Source: a virus
DNA length: 31,112 nt
Reading direction: 5' to 3' (one strand)
IMG/VR virus record: IMGVR_UViG_3300033149_007507
Location: 1-31,112 of that record
Shown: piece by piece, positions 20,197 to 27,866 of the stretch
Numbering within the stretch: the stretch's first letter is position 1
Layout of the letters: each line of letters begins with the position of its first letter
Program-made: the position numbers and the translations under genes
Notes under the pieces: generated by a model
Told to the model about the DNA's origin: nothing
What the model saw: the letters and a program-made list of their open reading frames with translations, nothing else
The model's database searches: none

Positions 20197-20379
20197 TTAT
20201 TTTCTCCTGCAGAAAACTACTTCAGCATTGACTCCATCATCAGTCCACCAAATCACATTTCCTGCTTTAACATTATGAGAGCTTAAACTATTTAAAACTT
20301 CTTGTATAGTTCCTCTTAAATAAATCCAAAATACAGCTCCTGAAGGAAGGAAGCCTGTAAATTCTTTTTCTACTGCCAT
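20197..20379 (-). CDS. 60-aa structural protein, paralogue of the 24040 gene
   Basis: Starts MAVEKEFTGFLPSGAVFWIY and shares F/LW-x-x-L-x-GTIQEVL, then AGxxxxW-x-DDGxxAxxVxCR with the 59-aa protein at 24040-24219. I chose the ATG at 20379, next to the upstream stop; the open frame to 20409 only runs over the previous gene. The two copies flank the 1218-aa surface protein. Function unknown. Confidence 0.75.
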   Translation of the reverse strand: MAVEKEFTGFLPSGAVFWIYLRGTIQEVLNSLSSHNVKAGNVIWWTDDGVNAEVVFCRRK

Positions 20380-20380
20380 T

Positions 20381-23300
20381 TTATGATCCTGAAGTTGCAT
20401 TAAACACAAACTTAGCTATCCACTGAGCAGCTGGATTTGAAAGATCAGCTCTACACCAAATCTGCTGAGAAGCACTTACAGCAAGATCAGTAATAATCTG
20501 CTGAAAACTTGTGTTAAGATCTATATGAGGACTAAACAGCGTCGAGTTTGCACACTCCATAGCCCATCCAGTCTGTGTTTGATTTACTTTAATTGAAACA
20601 TTTGTTATGATAGTTCCATTATTAGTGATATTAAACAAGCCAACTGAATTAGTCTGATTAACAGCCCAGACATCTTGTTGATTAGCATACATAGGCCTAA
20701 ACTCGACAGCATAGATTCCTGAACCTAAAGAAACATTAATCTGACTAGCAACAGGCAAATTAAGAATAGTAAAATTATTTGGAGACAGGAAAGACTTTAT
20801 ATCGTTTGGATTATCATCTGCAACAGCAGTAATATTCATCCTATAAATTCCATCTGAAACCAGAGAAGTGTCAAAACTTATATTTAAATCTAAATCACTA
20901 GGAGAGTAGAAACTTGCATTTATTGTATAGGCTATAGTCCCATTAGGATGAGTCAGATAAAGAGAGTGATTTACTGTTCCAAAATCATTAGGATCTATGC
21001 TCACTCCAATTCTTATTGTCATATTTCCTGAATAAGTTTTATTCAAATCTTCATCTTTTCCTAATGCAGAAGAATAATACCACAAAATATCAGGACTTGA
21101 AATAGGAAGATTAACTAGGCCAATATCATCAGTATATAAAGAGTAGTTTGTGTAGTTATTTCCTGCTAAATCTTCAACATAAACACCTACCTGTAGCTGG
21201 TCACCTGAAACTATTCCAGAATACCAAACATCTGGAGTAAACTCAGCCTGAGTCCAACTATTACCATCATCAGTAGAATACCAAGCAACCTCACTATTTT
21301 TAAAACTTACATTTGTGCCTGAGCTTCCATTTACATATTTCATATTATAGGATTTTCCTGCGGGAACCTGACTATAATATCCATAATAAAAAATTTCAGA
21401 AACTCTGACTCCATTGAGAGAATTATTAATTATAGAAAAGCAGCTCTTAGAATAAGAAGAATTTCTTGAAGAGTAATAAGTAGTATCTAAATCAGAAGTT
21501 GTTAGAGAATAAAGATGTACACAATAAGGAGAATCATCAAGCTCTCCTCCGGCTGAAGAGTCATAACTGCTATTGCAATAATAAACTCTCAAAGGAAAAT
21601 TAGGAGCATCTGTATAGTTAATATTTCTAAATGTACACACAGAATAGTTTGTATCATTTCTCATGTACATTAAATCCCACCCTTTAACTAGCAAAGGATT
21701 GTCTTTATAAATCTGATGAGTTTTTTTGTTTTCAGCCTCTATTTTTCCCCTTGACAAATAAACAGAACTTCTGAAAACAGAAGGCTCTACATTCCAACTA
21801 AAATTCAACAAAGCCCAGTCACTGCCATTGGTAATGCTCACTCTTATGCTTGAATTGTCTTGAACAGCGTAACTATAATTATCAGCAAATAAAGCATCAT
21901 ACCATTTTCCATCGAATCTTCCATCTGCTCTCAATATATTCCCTAAATTATGTCCATGCTCATCAACATAAACTTCAGCTTTATCATTTGTAGGAGGTCT
22001 TATGCTCCAGTAATTAGGAACTCCAGCTGCATCTCCTCCTTCTACTGTTTGGGTAATAGTGTATTTACTTATATTTATCCCACTAGTATCAGTACAATTA
22101 ATCAGCACTTCATAAACTCCAGTTGAATTAGACACAATATCAGAAGGAGTAGCAGAGACAACTGAACAAGATGGAGCTGTATAATCCATATAAAATGTCA
22201 CATTATCACTCGCTTCATTTGCAGAAGTATCATTGCACCACAAGAAAGCAGTATTAGATCCTTCTGAAAAACTAACTGATGTAAAATTAGCAGCAGCTGC
22301 AACAGTTGAAGAATTTGTTGATCCTGAATCTAAAGAATACCAACATCGATCACACGCAACATCATCTGAACAAGTATTGTTAATCCATGAAATTTCTTCA
22401 GTATAAGTAAGATTTTGAGGCTCTGTGATATTTATAGTTGGCGGTGTTGAATCTCCAGCTGCAGCTTCTGAAGTGATATTTAATTGTATATAATATTCTT
22501 TCCACGCCGGATTTTGACAAGAACCATCTGGAGCATTAGTTTTATCCCATTTTATTAAAATATGTATAAAATTTCCAATAGCAGTATCATTCACAAAATC
22601 AGTTAAATTTGCAGCATTTACTGAACCGCCCATCCAATAGGCAGTATCAACAGCTGGGGGATTTGAATCATCTAAAAGCTTCCATGTTGTAGCACTTACA
22701 TTTCCAATATACAAACCAGTATCATGTGCAGAAGAGCCGCAACCCCCACTTAATACTGTTAATTCATTTTGAGTTATTATTGATATATTAATTATGTCTT
22801 CAGCTGCTTCAGAGATATTCATACGGAGATGATGACCCATTCTTGCATCAGGACCACCAGCATCAGAATAAGTAGGAGCGACAAATCCTGAAGCAGGATC
22901 TGAAATATCATCCAAATTTGTTGAGGTATAAGCAGCAGCATCACAATCTATCCAGCTCCATAAAGCTGTTGTGCCTGTTTCAGCTTCATAGTGTCCATAA
23001 GTTCCTGAAGTTGTATTTGCATAGTAAGTCACAACTGTAGAATTAAAACCATATTTTAAGGTTTCCCGGAATTTAAAAGGAATAATTAATTGCTGTTCAT
23101 CATTAATAGAATCTAGTTTCATGTTTGTTTTAAATTTGATAACTTCATTATTTGAGCTATTTAGAATAAAAATCTTAATTGGGAGATCTTTATTTAAATT
23201 TTCATTAGATGTTTTAAAACTACCTGTTATAGAAGAATAATTATAATCTATTATTTCTACTGGAAAATTCTTATCTTTTGACATATTAATTTTAATGATA

Positions 23301-24037
23301 GTATTCTTAAAACTAGGAGCTTTTTCTAAAGAAAACCATTTCTTTTTTTGAAAATCATAAACATTTTTCAAGCTAGTGGAATAACTTGAAACACAGGGCA
23401 TATTATATACACATTCTTTAGTAAAATAATAATTCATCTCTTTTGTTCCAACTTTTTCCCATAAAGGATCTAAATCAGTGCTTCCAACTTTTAATCCCCA
23501 CTTCACAGTTTCAAAAGGATCTTTATAACCAAGAATTTTAAGCTGCCAAGTTTCTCCAGCTCCTAAACTTTCCCCTGTAAGATTAAAAGGAAGCCAATAC
23601 TCTCCTTCTTTAGAATAACAAGTTTTCCCTGAAGAAGATAATCTTGAACATTCATAAATATATCCTCGTGAAGGACAGAGATAAATATCATCTCTAATGT
23701 GTTCCCATTCTATATAATTTCTCCATTTATAGCCAGAATCTCTACACATTTTTCCTTTTCCATCTTGATATGTAAGTTTTTCAACATCGAATGTGACTTC
23801 ATCTTCAGAATATAAAATTGAATTTTTAAAGACTAATCTATAATCAGCTGAACTAATATTTACATAAGAAATACAAGGATTATCTTCTGTTCCCCAACAC
23901 ATAATATCAGCTGTCGGACTAATAGAAACCCCATAAGCTTGGAGTGTTAGCAAAAATAAAAGCAGAACACTTAAAGAAGATCCACCATAGATGAAAATCT
24001 TTTTAGTTTTTTCATACTTTCTCTTTGTTAATTCCAT
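20381..24037 (-). CDS. Very large signal-anchored surface protein
   Basis: 1218 aa. A basic start and a hydrophobic helix (about residues 14-34, FIYGGSSLSVLLLFLLTL) form a signal peptide or anchor. The first 330 residues are Cys-rich (CWGTEDNPC, CPSRGYIYEC). At about 530 comes PTINITEPQNLTYTEEISWI then NNTCSDDVACDRCWYSLDSG, the Ig-like repeat style of DPANN archaeal surface proteins, and a second Ig-like unit follows (APSCSVVSATPS). Many sequons are present. No fibre or enzyme motif is seen. It lies between capsid and connector genes, so it should be part of the particle or of the cell surface during infection. The signal again means export. Confidence 0.8.
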   Translation of the reverse strand: MELTKRKYEKTKKIFIYGGSSLSVLLLFLLTLQAYGVSISPTADIMCWGTEDNPCISYVNISSADYRLVFKNSILYSEDEVTFDVEKLTYQDGKGKMCRDSGYKWRNYIEWEHIRDDIYLCPSRGYIYECSRLSSSGKTCYSKEGEYWLPFNLTGESLGAGETWQLKILGYKDPFETVKWGLKVGSTDLDPLWEKVGTKEMNYYFTKECVYNMPCVSSYSTSLKNVYDFQKKKWFSLEKAPSFKNTIIKINMSKDKNFPVEIIDYNYSSITGSFKTSNENLNKDLPIKIFILNSSNNEVIKFKTNMKLDSINDEQQLIIPFKFRETLKYGFNSTVVTYYANTTSGTYGHYEAETGTTALWSWIDCDAAAYTSTNLDDISDPASGFVAPTYSDAGGPDARMGHHLRMNISEAAEDIINISIITQNELTVLSGGCGSSAHDTGLYIGNVSATTWKLLDDSNPPAVDTAYWMGGSVNAANLTDFVNDTAIGNFIHILIKWDKTNAPDGSCQNPAWKEYYIQLNITSEAAAGDSTPPTINITEPQNLTYTEEISWINNTCSDDVACDRCWYSLDSGSTNSSTVAAAANFTSVSFSEGSNTAFLWCNDTSANEASDNVTFYMDYTAPSCSVVSATPSDIVSNSTGVYEVLINCTDTSGINISKYTITQTVEGGDAAGVPNYWSIRPPTNDKAEVYVDEHGHNLGNILRADGRFDGKWYDALFADNYSYAVQDNSSIRVSITNGSDWALLNFSWNVEPSVFRSSVYLSRGKIEAENKKTHQIYKDNPLLVKGWDLMYMRNDTNYSVCTFRNINYTDAPNFPLRVYYCNSSYDSSAGGELDDSPYCVHLYSLTTSDLDTTYYSSRNSSYSKSCFSIINNSLNGVRVSEIFYYGYYSQVPAGKSYNMKYVNGSSGTNVSFKNSEVAWYSTDDGNSWTQAEFTPDVWYSGIVSGDQLQVGVYVEDLAGNNYTNYSLYTDDIGLVNLPISSPDILWYYSSALGKDEDLNKTYSGNMTIRIGVSIDPNDFGTVNHSLYLTHPNGTIAYTINASFYSPSDLDLNISFDTSLVSDGIYRMNITAVADDNPNDIKSFLSPNNFTILNLPVASQINVSLGSGIYAVEFRPMYANQQDVWAVNQTNSVGLFNITNNGTIITNVSIKVNQTQTGWAMECANSTLFSPHIDLNTSFQQIITDLAVSASQQIWCRADLSNPAAQWIAKFVFNATSGS

Positions 24038-24039
24038 TT

Positions 24040-24219
24040 TTATCTCTGCCTACAATAGACAGCTTTAGCATCAGTTCCATCATCAGACCAATAAACGCAG
24101 CTTCCTGCACTTAAATTTTGGCCAGCTGCTTCATCTAGAACTTCTTGTATAGTCCCAGATAGCCTTAACCAAACAGGTTGTCCTGCTGATGTTGCTGCCA
24201 CTGTTACAGTTACAGTCAT
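24040..24219 (-). CDS. 59-aa structural protein, paralogue of the 20197 gene
   Basis: Starts MTVTVTVAATSAGQPVWLRL and shares GTIQEVL, W-x-DDG and the YCR end with the 60-aa protein at 20197. It begins 5 nt after the preceding stop and ends 2 nt before the surface-protein gene. A small beta domain used as a decoration or trimer cap is possible. Confidence 0.75.
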   Translation of the reverse strand: MTVTVTVAATSAGQPVWLRLSGTIQEVLDEAAGQNLSAGSCVYWSDDGTDAKAVYCRQR

Positions 24220-24224
24220 GTTTT

Positions 24225-24656
24225 TTATGCTCCTAAATTTACATTCACAGGTATATCAACACCGATCTTCTTTGCTTCTTTCACAACGTCGTCCATTGTA
24301 GCTCTTTTCTGGCCATACTTAGCATTCAAGACTTTTTCTCTTGCACGCTTGTTCTTTTCTTCCATCCTCTTAACTGGCAACATTTTCAAAAGATTTGCTT
24401 CTTTTGATATTTGTTTTGCAGCTCCACTCTTCGAAGGAAAAAACTCAAAAATTTTCGGATCGAAAATTTCTTTTGCTTTTTCTAATTCACTCCACTCAAA
24501 TGGAATAGGTTGGAATTGACCTTTTTTGATTGCAAAAGCATCTTGGCCTTTTTCATCAATAAGTGTCCTCTTTCCATCGATTCTCCTATACTTTGATCCA
24601 ACGTTCTTGATCTTATCTTTCGGTGCAAACACCTTCAGTTTTATCCATATTGGCAT
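24225..24656 (-). CDS. 143-aa basic structural-operon protein
   Basis: Starts MPIWIKLKVFAPKDKIKNVG. Beta-rich at first, then helical and very basic (MEEKNKRAREKVLNAKYGQK). No family is recognised. A Shine-Dalgarno AAGGGGGG lies 13 nt upstream. A leader with two hairpins and a candidate promoter precede it, so it may be expressed on its own. Confidence 0.75.
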   Translation of the reverse strand: MPIWIKLKVFAPKDKIKNVGSKYRRIDGKRTLIDEKGQDAFAIKKGQFQPIPFEWSELEKAKEIFDPKIFEFFPSKSGAAKQISKEANLLKMLPVKRMEEKNKRAREKVLNAKYGQKRATMDDVVKEAKKIGVDIPVNVNLGA

Positions 24657-24750
24657 TTTCTAAATTTCGCCCCCCTTGCGGATATTTATTTATTGATTGC
24701 TCTTACGAGCTCTCACAAGAAAATAAATGTGAGCAACTTTAAATAAGTTT
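24657..24750 (-). promoter_or_regulatory. Promoter and hairpin leader for the 24225 gene
   Basis: The minus strand has GAAACTTATTTAAAG (TATA 24738-24745), then GCTCACA/TGTGAG and GCTC-GTAA-GAGC hairpins, then GCAAGGGGGGC. The predicted leader is about 60 nt. A second TATA-like run (AATAAATAAATATCC, near 24687) is closer to the gene. Either could be used. Confidence 0.45.
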
Positions 24751-25025
24751 CTATAGAAGTTTCCTTTTGAGCTTTTTAACAATATCATTCCTTAGTGGCA
24801 CTTTATCTTTTTTAAGAGCTTTAATTAGTTTTTTTATGGACTTGAAAGACCTCTTAATATCAAATAAGGTTTCCTTGCCAACTCCACGAATCTTAATAAG
24901 CTCATCTAAATCACTCAAAGTTTTTTTTTTGACACTGGCGCAGCTTTTTTAGCAGCTTTTGTAACAACAGGTTTGGCTTCAGACTTAGCTTCAATATTTT
25001 TGAATCTTGGATGTTTTTCTTCCAT
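24751..25025 (-). CDS. HhH DNA-binding-like protein split by an A10 run (slippage or frameshift)
   Basis: From the ATG at 25025 frame 0 reads MEEKHPRFKNIEAKSEAKPV, continues Lys/Ala-rich and stops at 24915 after 36 aa, just past ten A (24921-24930). Going back one base there opens a further 56 codons: TLSDLDELIKIRGVGKETLF then DIKRSFKSIKKLIKALKKDK, to a TAG at 24751. IRGVGKETLF is a helix-hairpin-helix motif that contacts DNA backbones. The 91-aa fusion makes a sensible histone-H1-like tail plus DNA-binding domain. The run may allow polymerase or ribosome slipping, or be a base-count error. A mutated gene is the third option. Confidence 0.6.
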
Positions 25026-25026
25026 T

Positions 25027-25377
25027 TTAATTTTCTTCTTTAGCTTCAAGGAAAAGATTAAATGCCTTGAAAAGATTTTCATTCATGCCCCATGAAGAAG
25101 GAATATCATTCTCAACTAGACCTTTTAAAAACTCATACTCAGCATCTTCAAGCTGAAGTATTTTAGTTTCTTCTGCTTTTGAAAAAGCTTTTGAGAGTTT
25201 GTTAAAAAGCCTGAATTTATCTAATCCTCTAGGTATTTCTTCTGGTCTCTTAGAACCAATTAAATTATTGAAAGCAATTAAAAGATTTTCATCTTCCTCT
25301 TTAGTCCCAATAATTTTTCCATCATCACTAAATACTGGAACTTCTGCTTTCCAAGTTTTAATCTTTATCTTCCTCAT
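25027..25377 (-). CDS. 116-aa structural-operon protein
   Basis: Starts MRKIKIKTWKAEVPVFSDDG; the beta start and long helical part (DKFRLFNKLSKAFSKAEETK, then LQLEDAEYEFLKGLVENDIP) follow the layout of small phage proteins that are sometimes tail-assembly chaperones. It lies directly before the slip-site gene, where tailed phages often keep a chaperone pair made by a -1 shift. That parallel is suggestive only, as the next frame has an HhH domain. Confidence 0.7.
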   Translation of the reverse strand: MRKIKIKTWKAEVPVFSDDGKIIGTKEEDENLLIAFNNLIGSKRPEEIPRGLDKFRLFNKLSKAFSKAEETKILQLEDAEYEFLKGLVENDIPSSWGMNENLFKAFNLFLEAKEEN

Positions 25378-25379
25378 TT

Positions 25380-25943
25380 TTAACTTGTACTTGGCGTTTG
25401 GTTAGTGCACAAAATCCAATAAGGAGTTCCACCTACAATAATTCTGAGAGCATGACTAGTTGCGGCTGCATCATCAGCTGTGCTTGTAAACAATGCTGTA
25501 TCACTATCTGTACCTATTGTATGATCTGTAGATACCCATAAAAAACTCTGAATTTTTGTAGTTCCATAATCTCTTAAAGCAATATAAGATGAATGAGAAC
25601 CCAACGTTGTAGACCACGAATTCAAAGTTATAACAAACCAATCTGAAACATTAGTATTGCTATTTTTAACCTCAAATTCTGCTGCAGTAAGATAACCATT
25701 AATATTCTTAGTTGTCCCTTGCGTAACATTTACAAAAAGTCCTGCTGCCCATGCACCAGCTGTACCTGAAGTAGTCAGCTTAATGTTATGTGCAACAATA
25801 CCTCCACCAGAAGCCACACTTCCAGTTACTGCTTGATCAACTGCATGTGCTTCACTAGTACCAGCATGGAAAAATGTATCAGTCATAACTATTCCCCTAC
25901 ACCACAATTTTCCGCTATGCCAACCAAATTTTCTACTTACCAT
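25380..25943 (-). CDS. 187-aa structural protein (capsid decoration or tail type)
   Basis: A beta-rich, Thr/Ser/Ala-rich protein. GAWAAGLFVNVTQGTTKNIN, EFEVKNSNTNVSDWFVITLN and HALRIIVGGTPYWILCTNQT follow a pattern I know from phage proteins placed after the capsid gene. The start is uncertain: the ATG at 25943 has GGAGG 17 nt upstream, while MTDTFFHAG (ATG 57 nt in) has AGGGGA at a better distance and a more natural N-terminus. A surface decoration protein is my best reading. Confidence 0.7.
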   Translation of the reverse strand: MVSRKFGWHSGKLWCRGIVMTDTFFHAGTSEAHAVDQAVTGSVASGGGIVAHNIKLTTSGTAGAWAAGLFVNVTQGTTKNINGYLTAAEFEVKNSNTNVSDWFVITLNSWSTTLGSHSSYIALRDYGTTKIQSFLWVSTDHTIGTDSDTALFTSTADDAAATSHALRIIVGGTPYWILCTNQTPSTS

Positions 25944-26002
25944 TTAACTTTTTTATCGAACCTCCTTTCAATTAATTTCAATCCATCCTCTTTAGAGGAA
26001 TC

Positions 26003-26359
26003 TCAACCCAATTTCTCGGGGACATCAAAACCTTTTGAAAGTTTGGATAATATGATTCTGATTTTTTTGAGTTCTTCTGATCTAATCAATCGAACTCTCT
26101 CAATACCAGCAATGAAGCCTTCCCTCCATGCAGACTGAACTAATTTCAAATATTTGTCTTTTAGCTTCGGAAAGCCATTAATTAATCTCAAATTCTCAGC
26201 TCGATGTTCAGCCATCTGCTGAATAACAGGATACTCATTCATTATTAATTTAGGCAACTTTCTAAACTCTTTTAATATTCCCGAAATAAAACCATTCAAG
26301 TTTGTATTATCTTCTTGATTGATTCCTCTATAACCTGTGACTTTTTTTCCAATCTCCAT
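26003..26359 (-). CDS. 118-aa basic helical protein
   Basis: Starts MEIGKKVTGYRGINQEDNTN and is otherwise helical with many Arg and Lys (GIERVRLIRSEELKKIRIIL). It follows the capsid gene and its terminator. No family is recognised; a capsid-related or connector role is possible from place alone. Confidence 0.65.
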   Translation of the reverse strand: MEIGKKVTGYRGINQEDNTNLNGFISGILKEFRKLPKLIMNEYPVIQQMAEHRAENLRLINGFPKLKDKYLKLVQSAWREGFIAGIERVRLIRSEELKKIRIILSKLSKGFDVPEKLG

Positions 26360-26382
26360 TTTTTCTCTTGTTCTACGTAAAA

Positions 26383-26410
26383 TTAAAAAATAAAAAAATA
26401 AAATAAAATT
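26383..26410 (-). terminator. T-tract terminator after the capsid gene
   Basis: Reads TTTTATTTTATTTTTTTATT and TTTTAATT on the minus strand, just after the capsid stop. Partial stopping here would make capsid messages more abundant than those of downstream genes. Confidence 0.55.
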
Positions 26411-26415
26411 TGGTT

Positions 26416-27408
26416 TTATGCGTCTGTTACGTAGATCTCACAAACACCATTATCCTGAACAAGTTCTACATCCCATGCTGCATCAACATAAATGTAGTGA
26501 GTATTTCTTCTCTTCAAAAATTCATAACTATAAGATGGTTTTTCTTTCCAAACAATAGTTGCTGGCCATTGACCTTGTGCGTTCTTACCTAACATAAAAC
26601 AAAGATGACCATCAGCTCCCCATGAGTTTGTAGTAGTTGTCTTAGCATTTACATTAGTTGTAACCATAACTTTAACACCTTCATACTTTCCAATTTCACC
26701 ATTTAGAATTACTTCTCTTCCACCATACTCTGAAGCATTAGTGAATTGAGAGTCTTTCATAATTTGACCTTCTTGTGTAGGGTGAATCGCTAAAACAGCT
26801 GGGATCATATTATCCTCTCTTAAAGCAGTTCTAGCATCAGCAATAACATCAGGAGTTAAAATATCTCCAGTTTCTAAAGTTGCAGCTGATGTTGCATCTC
26901 CACCATAAACAGCATTGTTTGATGAAGTTTCAATCTCAGTAACAATAGCACCTTCAATATCTTTCTCAGTTGCTTGAACAATAGCATATTTTGCATATTG
27001 AACAAGATCCACATGAGATGTTGCAGCTATTTCTTTTGAAATAGCAATAGCACCCATATAAAATGTTACAGCTGCGTCTACAAAACCTAAGTTAGTCATT
27101 TCACTGAAAGTTCTAACATCAGTTTCAGTATGAGTTTGTGTTATGTCAAGAACAGAATTCTCGTAGAAAAGCCTTACTCCATAATCTCTAGTTCCCACAA
27201 GCTGTGTGTTTTGGTTTACAACTTGCTGCAAAAATCTAAAATCTTGGCCAATCTTAGTTAATTCCTCAGTAAACTGAGTTAATCTAAAATCAGTTGCTAA
27301 ATCTGTTCCAGTAGTAGTAGTTGAAGTATCAGTTGCACTTGTTTCAGCAGCTAACTCCATAACCTCTTTCTTTTTTGCACTTGCAGTTAATTCTTGTATT
27401 GATCTCAT
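26416..27408 (-). CDS. Major capsid protein (probably HK97 fold)
   Basis: 330 aa. The place after the protease/scaffold and the size fit a major capsid protein. The N-terminal 40 residues are Thr/Ala-rich, then TDLATDFRLTQFTEELTKIG and FRFLQQVVNQNTQLVGTRDY. The middle (GFVDAAVTFYMGAIAISKEI, then TEKDIEGAIVTEIETSSNNA) fits the long helix and P domain of HK97-type shells. LAIHPTQEGQIMKDSQFTNA, PATIVWKEKPSYSYEFLKRR and YVDAAWDVELV resemble the last strands of the fold. Assignment by pattern and place; no enzyme motifs are seen. It overlaps the scaffold gene by 4 nt. Confidence 0.85.
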   Translation of the reverse strand: MRSIQELTASAKKKEVMELAAETSATDTSTTTTGTDLATDFRLTQFTEELTKIGQDFRFLQQVVNQNTQLVGTRDYGVRLFYENSVLDITQTHTETDVRTFSEMTNLGFVDAAVTFYMGAIAISKEIAATSHVDLVQYAKYAIVQATEKDIEGAIVTEIETSSNNAVYGGDATSAATLETGDILTPDVIADARTALREDNMIPAVLAIHPTQEGQIMKDSQFTNASEYGGREVILNGEIGKYEGVKVMVTTNVNAKTTTTNSWGADGHLCFMLGKNAQGQWPATIVWKEKPSYSYEFLKRRNTHYIYVDAAWDVELVQDNGVCEIYVTDA

Positions 27409-27866
27409 CTTCTCTCTTGGTCTTGCATGAAAGCAAGCATACCTTTGCTTACTTTATTTTGTTTAGACTCAACAGCAGACAACTCTTGTCTAAGATCTTC
27501 TTGATCAGATTTTTCTTCAGATTTCTCTTCAGATTTTTCTTCAGCTGGTTTTTCAGCTTCAGGTTCCGCTTCTTCCTCTAATTTCAATCTCTTGATATAA
27601 GATTCATGAAGTTTCCTAATCTCAGATCTAGATTCAGTAGATAGCTTTTTCAATTCCTCAAGTCTAGTTTCTTTATTAGCTTCAGTTGTAAAACCAATCT
27701 TAGATTCTAGCTCAAGAAGTGAATTACAATCAGCTTCAGATTCTTTAGCTTCAAACTCAGCAAGTTTTTGCTTAGCTTCATCTAAAGATTTTTTAGTTGT
27801 CTCTAGTTCTTGTTTGCTTTTCTCAACTTCCTCAGAAAGTTTTTGAGTTTCCTTTTTCTCTTCCAT
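27405..27866 (-). CDS. Scaffold protein from an internal start
   Basis: Inside the protease gene and in frame with it, the ATG at 27866 has TGAAAGGGGGTT at 9 nt distance, the motif used by other genes of this virus. The 153-aa product MEEKKETQKLSEEVEKSKQE, a long coiled coil plus an EKSEEKSEEKS stretch and basic end, is what a scaffold looks like. Making protease-scaffold and free scaffold from nested starts is known from lambda (C/Nu3). It helps the shell close and is then cut by the protease. Confidence 0.7.
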   Translation of the reverse strand: MEEKKETQKLSEEVEKSKQELETTKKSLDEAKQKLAEFEAKESEADCNSLLELESKIGFTTEANKETRLEELKKLSTESRSEIRKLHESYIKRLKLEEEAEPEAEKPAEEKSEEKSEEKSDQEDLRQELSAVESKQNKVSKGMLAFMQDQERR

